DNA from: Melieria omissa | Lineage: Eukaryota > Arthropoda > Insecta > Diptera > Ulidiidae | DNA length: 64,000 nt | Assembly (NCBI GenBank): GCA_963971225.1 | Contig: OZ020267.1 | Coordinates: forward strand, 55,693,590-55,757,589 | Direction of reading: 5' to 3' | Shown here: piece by piece, positions 57,703 through 64,000 of the stretch | Numbering within the stretch: position 1 is the first letter of the stretch | How the letters are laid out: each line of letters opens with the position of its first letter | Notes under the pieces: model-generated | What the model was told of the DNA's origin: nothing | The model's input: only the letters and a program-made list of their open reading frames with translations | Databases searched by the model: none | Program-made: the position numbers and the translations under genes

Positions 57703-59274
57703 TTAAGTTTCATCACGACCTTCGCTTTTCCACCAGCACTGTAAGCAGCTGTTCGAACTTCGGGACATCCTGCGAGTTGTTTAGTAGTGTGATGGCCAAG
57801 TCGGCCATAAATTGACGCCGACCCATAGATAAAACTACCCCAAGTCAAAATAGATTATGAAACATTGACCTTTGCAATTGACGTTCGTGTCTGATGGTGC
57901 GTACCCCCTGCACCCGGCGCCTGGCGCTCTCCCGTACACGACACACAATTAATTGCCATCAATTAAGCCGAACGCGTGGAAGCGCCAGAATAAACACACA
58001 GACTAAGTAACAAACCTAAACAAACAGCTGGATCGTTCCGCCGCGCATTGATATTTGTGTTTGCGCGCGCGGAATTATTTAAAAAATCAATTACACGTAA
58101 ATATTTAATTTTGCCGCTGCGTCAGTGCGAACAGGTTAGTTTTGGTTCGGGCATTGATTGTCTATTTACATTGGATGAGTTGTTGTTGTCGGCCGTTTTC
58201 CATTGCTCACTGTTTGCAGCTCACTGTGTGCGGCATGTCGCGCGTTTTTTTTTTTGCTCTTCACTTCCCCTATTTACTTATTTAATGTTTTCGTTATACT
58301 GACCCGCATTTCGTTATGATTGTTGTTGTTTTTGTCATTTGTTGTTGTTATTGTTGTTGCGACTATACCAACTGGTATCTAACCGGCTGTGACGGTGGCT
58401 GCTGCCAGTTGTGTTTGCTGTTGCCACTTGTGTTATTGATGTTGCTTTAGCGGTTTTTGTTGTTGTTGTTGTTGTTGTCTAATAATTAAACAACCATTAG
58501 GCGTTAATAAATTTGGGTCATTACCAAAGCAAAAATTAAATCAACACGTGCGCGACATGTTCATTTGGCGCTCTGTGTCTCCGTGCCTCCCAAACGCATC
58601 TCTTGTTAGTAATAATTGAAATTTTTTTTTGAAAAAATTCAATTCAACATTTTATTATTTAATATGAAAATTAAACACCTAAACTTTTTTTGCTCTACTT
58701 TTGTGCCAATTACACTGGTTTTGGTTGTAATTGCTGTTGGAAAATTTGAAATGTTTTCGCCCATGCAACAAGCCACATCAGTGAACCATTTGCGGCCTAT
58801 AAATTAAAGCGAGCGAGCGCCAAACGAATCTATGTAAATACAATAACAAATCATAGTGAAAACGAAAAAAAAATTACTAAAAAATGTATATAAATAATAT
58901 GTGAAATTGGCATGCAACGCGTACAATTTGTGTTAATAAATTTGCAGAGAATTGGCGTTGGCTTTTGGTTTTTGTCTCGAGATTGTTGGGCAAATATGGT
59001 TGGGTTGAGTGTAAAATGAAAGAAAGGAGAGGGGGTAGATTGGCGTCTGGAAAATTGCACCAAGTGCAATCTTGCTGCAGTCCGTACGCTTTCAACTTTT
59101 ATGTTTACAATAAATCTTCGAGCGGTCAGTTGCAGCTTCATTTCTCATTGACGAACATTGTTTAGCTAGTTGAAGAATTCTTTGGGTAATTTGCTGGCAA
59201 ATGATTTCAATGAAATGACAATTATTCGTGTACCACTCAGACAATGTTGTGCAATAATATTGACGAGACTGTTT
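57703..59274. other. no gene seen
   Basis: GC-richer sequence at 57880-58080, GTT runs near 58320-58360 and 58460-58478, otherwise AT-rich. Confidence 0.4.
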
Positions 59275-59282
59275 GTAAACAA
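59275..59282. repeat. 8-bp target site duplication GTAAACAA (left)
   Basis: Identical to 60105-60112. Confidence 0.85.
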
Positions 59283-60104
59283 TAAAGAGCGGCGCAAGCA
59301 TAATAAAAATGACTTGCAAGCCATCGCTGTGCTTTCAAATACTGTCGCTCTTCTTCACTTTCACTACAAAACAAGCACTGCAGTGAAGGAAGCTTTTGAT
59401 ATTCATACAAATACGGCACGAAACGACAATAGAACTTCAAGCACCTTGAAGTATAGAACAACACTGAAGTAGAACAACATTGAAGTAGAACAACACTGAA
59501 GTAGAACAACATTGAAGTAGAACAACACTGGAATAGAACAACACTGAAGTAGAACAATACTGCAGTGGAACAACACGGAAGTGCAGCACTGAAGTAGAAC
59601 ATTTTCAAGCATACGGTGTTTTGTTTTGCACGATCGCAGTAGCTGATGTTTGTTTTTGGTATTTTGTATGAAATCTGGGCTGCATTTCAAGCATTACAAC
59701 AACATTAATGTAAGAAAAACGCAGGTTTAAAACATGTTTTTTCGATATTTATTTAAGTCTGTTGCACTCGTTGTGAAGTAGAAGTTCTGTTTCACACGGT
59801 GTGATGTAGAAGTTCTGCTTCACACGGTGTGAAGTAGAAGTTCTACTTCACTCAGTTTGCTTGCTATGATTTACCGTTACTTAACCTCATTATAGCTTTC
59901 TGTTTTGATGTTTTCTTTCGCAACAGAACACAAGCACTGTCGCTGCTGTAGCGAAAAGGTTTTGGAATGAGGCAGTGCTTGCTTTGTTGCAGAATAGAAC
60001 TATTGAGCATTTGATTTTGCTGTCATTGCGACACTGAAGTACAGTACTTGACAGTATTGTGCAGTAGTGAAGTGTGCCAAATAGAAATTTTGTGCAGCTC
60101 TTTA
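59283..60104 (-). mobile_element. non-autonomous hAT-type element, copy 2
   Basis: Inverted copy of 2210-3052, 822 bp, with ends TAAAGAGCGGC and GCAGCTCTTTA and its own perfect 8-bp duplication, so it arrived by a separate insertion. It carries the same 28-bp and 16-bp tandem repeats with different copy numbers. No transposase. Confidence 0.85.
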
Positions 60105-60112
60105 GTAAACAA
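60105..60112. repeat. 8-bp target site duplication GTAAACAA (right)
   Basis: Partner of 59275-59282. Confidence 0.85.
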
Positions 60113-62270
60113 AAGTCATTGATGTATAAAAAATGTACTTGCATATAGAAGAAGAAACAGAAATGATTTTATTAAATGTTGTGCATTGTAGTGTAGTTTA
60201 ATTTTATTTATTTAATTTTTTATTTTTTTTTTTGTTTTAGTCTTTGGTCACCCTTTATAACTACTCTCCCATTGCCCTCATGGTTCTCATGACCAGTTAT
60301 CCAGACCAGTACGACCCTGTTTATGAATGAATTAAGAAGTTATTTGTATCGTTCGAGGAGGATTTTTCGAAGGGACTTTTTTACAGACAATCCAAAAGTA
60401 TTGCAAACTTAATTCTTTGGATGCATTCTCTAGTAATTTTTGTTCTTCAGTATGGCATAGAGATCAGTTTGAAATACTCGTGTGTCAATATACGTCAATA
60501 TGTCTTTTTGCCTATCGACCACCTGTTATAGATTACACAATATTCTTGTCTCTAGTCTGGTCTCTATGCTGATTTTGTTGTTGTATTTTGTTTGTCATTT
60601 CAATTTTTTGTACAGCTGTTTTTATCACATTTGTATTCAAACATTTCGCATTTTGTCTGACGCTATTAAATGAAATACAGATCTTATGTGCGTCACATAT
60701 TCGGTTGCCATCTACTATGATTCATTTTCATTATCAATCTGAGTCATTTCATTATAATTTCATTGATGCAGATCCACCGAATACGTACGATGGGAGACCC
60801 AATGTTATCTCGCGCTTGTATGCAGCGCACATTGGTTCAGTTAATTGGATTTGTTTGGCCTATTATTTGCCTTGTGACAATATGTCACAGATCCATAAAT
60901 ATATATTTTTCTAATCGTTTGAAAACTGCGCCCCTACGCGCTTTCATATGTCATCAATATAATGAAATTTATGTGATGGAATTCGCGGAATTTTAATGTC
61001 AGTTGAGCGGATTAAGATGTGCGGTCTTTAAGTATTTTTTTCCAGTAATTACTGCGACGCTCAAATAATTTAGATGAGTTTTGCAGCCTTTGGTGACACA
61101 AATTATGTCATTTGAATTTTGTGTTTAAAATTGAAATTGTTGGAATTGTTGCTATATTTTAGTTTTTTTTATACACTTTGGAGATTTTCGAAAAATTGTG
61201 ATTAATAGAATAGAAATTTGTTTGTTAAAAGTATTATTCGACTAGGTTTTTTATCTGATGACAAAGCACTGGTTTATTTATAAATTAGATTGTGCAACAA
61301 ATTCCTTCAATTTTTCAAAATCATGTGGCTTTGTTGATTTGGCTCAAGGAAGGAAAATGCGTTACGAACTCAAAAAACTTGCAAGAGAGAGCAGAAATAA
61401 GAGCATAAAATGTCTGCTGCTAAAAGTTTTACTTGCCAGAATGTTCAACTCATGAAAAAAGATATCAGCTGTCAAACTGTCGCATCAACAAAACAAATTT
61501 ATTTGTTCTTCGAAATTTTATGGCGATTTTCAATTTCAAATATTATAGAGAAAGGGAAAATTGGCAAAGTGGCAAATGCGGTTGCCATATCCCAAATGGT
61601 TAAAATGGTTAAAAAAAAGCCATAAAATGCTACGTTATTTTTCTCAACTTTCCCAATTGTTTATTTTTAACAATCATTGAATTGACAGTTGTCGAAGCTC
61701 CTTGCTTGCAAATGTTTGTGGGTTTTCTGTTCATTTACTTTCCTCTCTAGCATTCTCTTTGGGAGAGTATTTCTTTTAAATTGTTTCATACGCTCTTCCT
61801 GCAAGTTTTTATTAGGAAAGTTTATGAATCGATTTTTTATGTCCAATGTTGTACATGAAAAAGTCACTGAAAAAAGATTAAAAAAAACATTCGTTCATGC
61901 GGTAAAGTTCGAAATTTTTCCAATTTATGAAAGAACTGGTTAATGTAAGCCAGTCGAATGGGCGCTAATAGGTTAAAGGGTCAAACCAAAACCTTAATTA
62001 CTGATAGAACAGTGGAAGTATTGCAAGTTCGAGCTCCATATTTCCTCTTCTATTCTCTACGAATGTTTCTTCATTTAGGTAACGTTAGGTTCTAGTGGCT
62101 GCCTCTGTAAGAGACACAGTCGGAGGCCTATTGTGATACCACATATTTCACCTGTTTTTGAAATGTGTATGCAACACTTTTTCTCCAACACATGTTACAT
62201 GAGAAAGGGGGAGGGTACCTGGAGTTTAACGCTGAATCCGAAGGGCGGTTGGCTGTTTTCTCTTTCAAAC
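60113..62270. other. no gene seen
   Basis: AT-rich sequence. On the minus strand at about 62085-62140, GGTATCACAATAGGCCTCCG resembles the 3' end of non-LTR elements but is too short to call. Confidence 0.35.
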
Positions 62271-62322
62271 TTGGAGCTAGGAATCGAACCTAGGGCCTCT
62301 GGTATGAGAAGCCAGCGCTCAT
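62271..62322 (-). ncRNA. tRNA 3'-half-like sequence
   Basis: On the minus strand the order is GCGCTGGCTTCTCATACCAG, then AGGCCCTAGGTTCGATTCCTAG. This gives a near-complete anticodon stem-loop around CAT, a T-arm and a perfect B box (GGTTCGATTCC). The 5' half with the A box and acceptor stem is not convincing, so it is probably a tRNA-derived fragment or SINE piece. Confidence 0.4.
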
Positions 62323-62389
62323 TCAATTCTTCATTTACTAAAAAAGCTAAGCTAAAGTTATGAAAAAAAATGTATTTGAATTGAAGTAA

Positions 62390-63105
62390 AAAGTCAAATA
62401 AAACTTTTTTTATTTTTTCTGCTTCTTCCTCCTTTACTAAACTTCAAACTTCTCTTAGGACTAAGAAAAAATGTATTCTTGAAACCATATTCCAATTCTT
62501 CATTTATTTCAGCTAAAATTATTCCAAAAAAATTTATTTGAATTGAAGTAAAACGTCAAATAAAAAATTTCTCTAATAGTTTTCTGCTTCTTCTTCCTTT
62601 ACTAAACTTAAATATTCAGTTGATTAAGTTTTTATTATTTACAAAACTTCAAACTTTTTTAAGGATCAACAAAAATATGTATTCTTGAAACATATTCCAA
62701 TTCTCCATTTATTTCAGCTGAAATTATTCAAACAAAATTTATTTGAATTGAAATACAAAGTCAAATAAAAATTTCTCTAATTTGTTTCTGCTTCTTCTTC
62801 CTTTACTAAACTTAAATATTCAGTTGATTAATTTCTGTTTATTTACAAAACTTCAAACTTTTCTTAGGACCAAGAAAAAAAATGTATTCTTGAAACCATA
62901 TTCCAATTCTTCATTTACTTCAGCTAAAATTATTCCAAAAAAATTTATTTGAATTGAAGTAAAAAGGCAAATAAAAAATGTCTCTAATATGTTTCTACTT
63001 CTACCTTCTTTACTAAACTGAAATATACAGTTGATTAATTTTGTATTATTCACAAAACTTCAAACTTTATTAAGGACCAACAAAAATATTTATTCTTGAA
63101 ACCAT
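62390..63105. repeat. ~205-bp tandem repeat, about 3.5 units
   Basis: TATTCTTGAAAC recurs at about 62474, 62680, 62885 and 63090. The unit includes TTCCAATTCTTCATTTATTT, CAGCTRAAATTATTC, TTTGAATTGAAGTA and CTGCTTCTTCTTCCTTTACT. Copies differ by scattered changes. Confidence 0.9.
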
Positions 63106-63445
63106 AGAGGGTTCAGACGTCCACATGACTATCAAATAGCGCAAGAGTTAAGATTTCATCTCAAAACAATCAACTGAGGTTTGGTTGCTATGAAAATACA
63201 CAAAACGAAATGACAATTTTCTGCGCTGCAGCAGCGTTGACTCACGCGATTCTCTGGTTGAAAGTCAATGTTCTTCAAGCATATTTTTTGCAATTACAGC
63301 GTTTCTTGCTGCTTGTTGAACATTGAAAAATCAGTCAAAAAAGTAAAAATTCAGTGCGCAACAATAAAACCCACAAACTGCTGTCAAGCATAATTGGGTC
63401 AAAACATACAAACTGGAAGCGAGTAAAACTCGTTTTCTGGCCAGA
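63106..63445 (+). promoter_or_regulatory. candidate promoter/5' leader of the 63446 exon
   Basis: Contains initiator-like ATCAGTC and TTCAGTG near 63331 and 63350, about 100 bp before the ATG. The start site cannot be fixed by eye. Confidence 0.25.
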
Positions 63446-63520
63446 ATGTCTGCCACTGCGACACCCACTTCGGTGCGCCACTTTTTTTTCGAGCCAAGTG
63501 TGCCGCACAACGACCAACAA
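63446..63520 (+). CDS. possible short alternative first coding exon
   Basis: An ATG at 63446 opens 25 codons (MSATATPTSVRHFFFEPSVP then HNDQQ) that end exactly at CAACAA|GTAAGC, phase 0. Past the donor the frame stops within nine codons. The sequence is not low complexity and its phase and donor match those of the 19874-20752 exon, so the two could splice to the same downstream exon. The gene is not recognised. A 25-codon exon is weak evidence on its own. Confidence 0.4.
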
Positions 63521-64000
63521 GTAAGCAATCACTTGGGGGCAAGAAGCTAAGACACTCAAGAACGGCAACAAAAACAAACGACAAAACTTGAACGGCACAC
63601 GACACGACATTCGTGACAGCAAAAGAAGTCGAAGAAGGCTATTCGCCTGCAGACAAAATTCAAAAGAACTTGAAAGGCTTTTATGTCATTGCTGCGTCTT
63701 CTTCTTGTTTTGGAGCTCTTCTGCTTCGTTTTCTACTTCTGGTTTTGCTTTCGAAAGGGCACAGCTGCTGCAAAATGAATGCAAATGAAAATATTTACAA
63801 ATATTGTATGAAAAATTACACAGAAAGAAAGCAATTTTCAAGAAAAATCTTTCAACAATGCATTAAAGCTGAAAGGAAGTGCAGATGAAAACCAGCTGTT
63901 GGCGTTGGAAAACCGCAAATATTCAGATTTATAGGGCAGACGACGCTGTGTTTATGTGAACGTGTCATTGCAGAGTTGGCCGAACAACAGCAACATTCAT
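63521..64000. other. putative intron, no further exon seen
   Basis: Begins GTAAGC. Frames at 63588-63888 are unremarkable. Confidence 0.35.

Noticed and set aside
1..64000. CRISPR arrays, bacterial operons or defence systems
   Set aside because: The tandem repeats have no unique equal-length spacers and all context is eukaryotic.

Overview
The window looks like dipteran genomic DNA, most likely from a higher fly; a tephritid-like fruit fly is my guess. The reasons are an AT-rich background with CAA/CAG (opa-type) runs, GAGA and CA/GT microsatellites, an insect errantivirus with a tRNA-Ser type primer site, a mariner fragment, and many short inverted-repeat transposons. The species call is inference. 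There is very little host coding sequence. The best-supported host pieces are two plus-strand candidate first coding exons (19874-20752 and 63446-63520). Both end in phase 0 at a GTAAGC donor, so they could be alternative starts of one long gene whose body lies beyond the right edge. I do not recognise that gene.

Most of what can be read is mobile DNA and satellite DNA, often nested. (1) 2210-3052 and 59283-60104 are two inverted copies of a hAT-type non-autonomous element with perfect 8-bp target duplications. (2) 7141-7257, about 8000-8166 and about 9266-9849 are small hAT-like elements, the last one holding an 82-bp piggyBac-like element. (3) 10227-10440, 18130-18450 and 21505-21712 are decayed 3' ends of a non-LTR retrotransposon. 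(4) 24304-24565 is a dead mariner transposase piece beside an extremely T-rich block. (5) 33190-38622 is an AAAAT pentanucleotide array split by a Tigger/pogo-like element (34576-38202), which is itself split by a hAT-like element (35170-37536). (6) 40191-41300 is a piggyBac-like element carrying four copies of a 20-bp palindrome. (7) 42337-42621 is a TA-flanked short element. (8) 44551-46330 is a decayed ~122-bp satellite with a conserved short motif. (9) 46484-53964 is a Tc1/mariner-type foldback element whose loop holds an intact 6.4-kb errantivirus (gag, pol, env) in minus orientation. (10) 55936-57655 is a 58-bp satellite interrupted by a 1.1-kb foldback element with a TAA duplication. 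(11) 62390-63105 is a ~205-bp tandem repeat.

The errantivirus is the only complete multi-gene unit. Gag, Gag-Pol by -1 frameshifting at an AAATTTT heptamer, and an Env that seems to need a spliced leader are all open, and the two 320-bp LTRs differ at one base, so the insertion is young. No single novel host system stands out. The most unusual signals are the nested hairpin insertion, the motif-conserving decayed satellites, and the palindrome-rich short elements. The remaining stretches are AT-rich intergenic or intronic DNA in which I see no gene.
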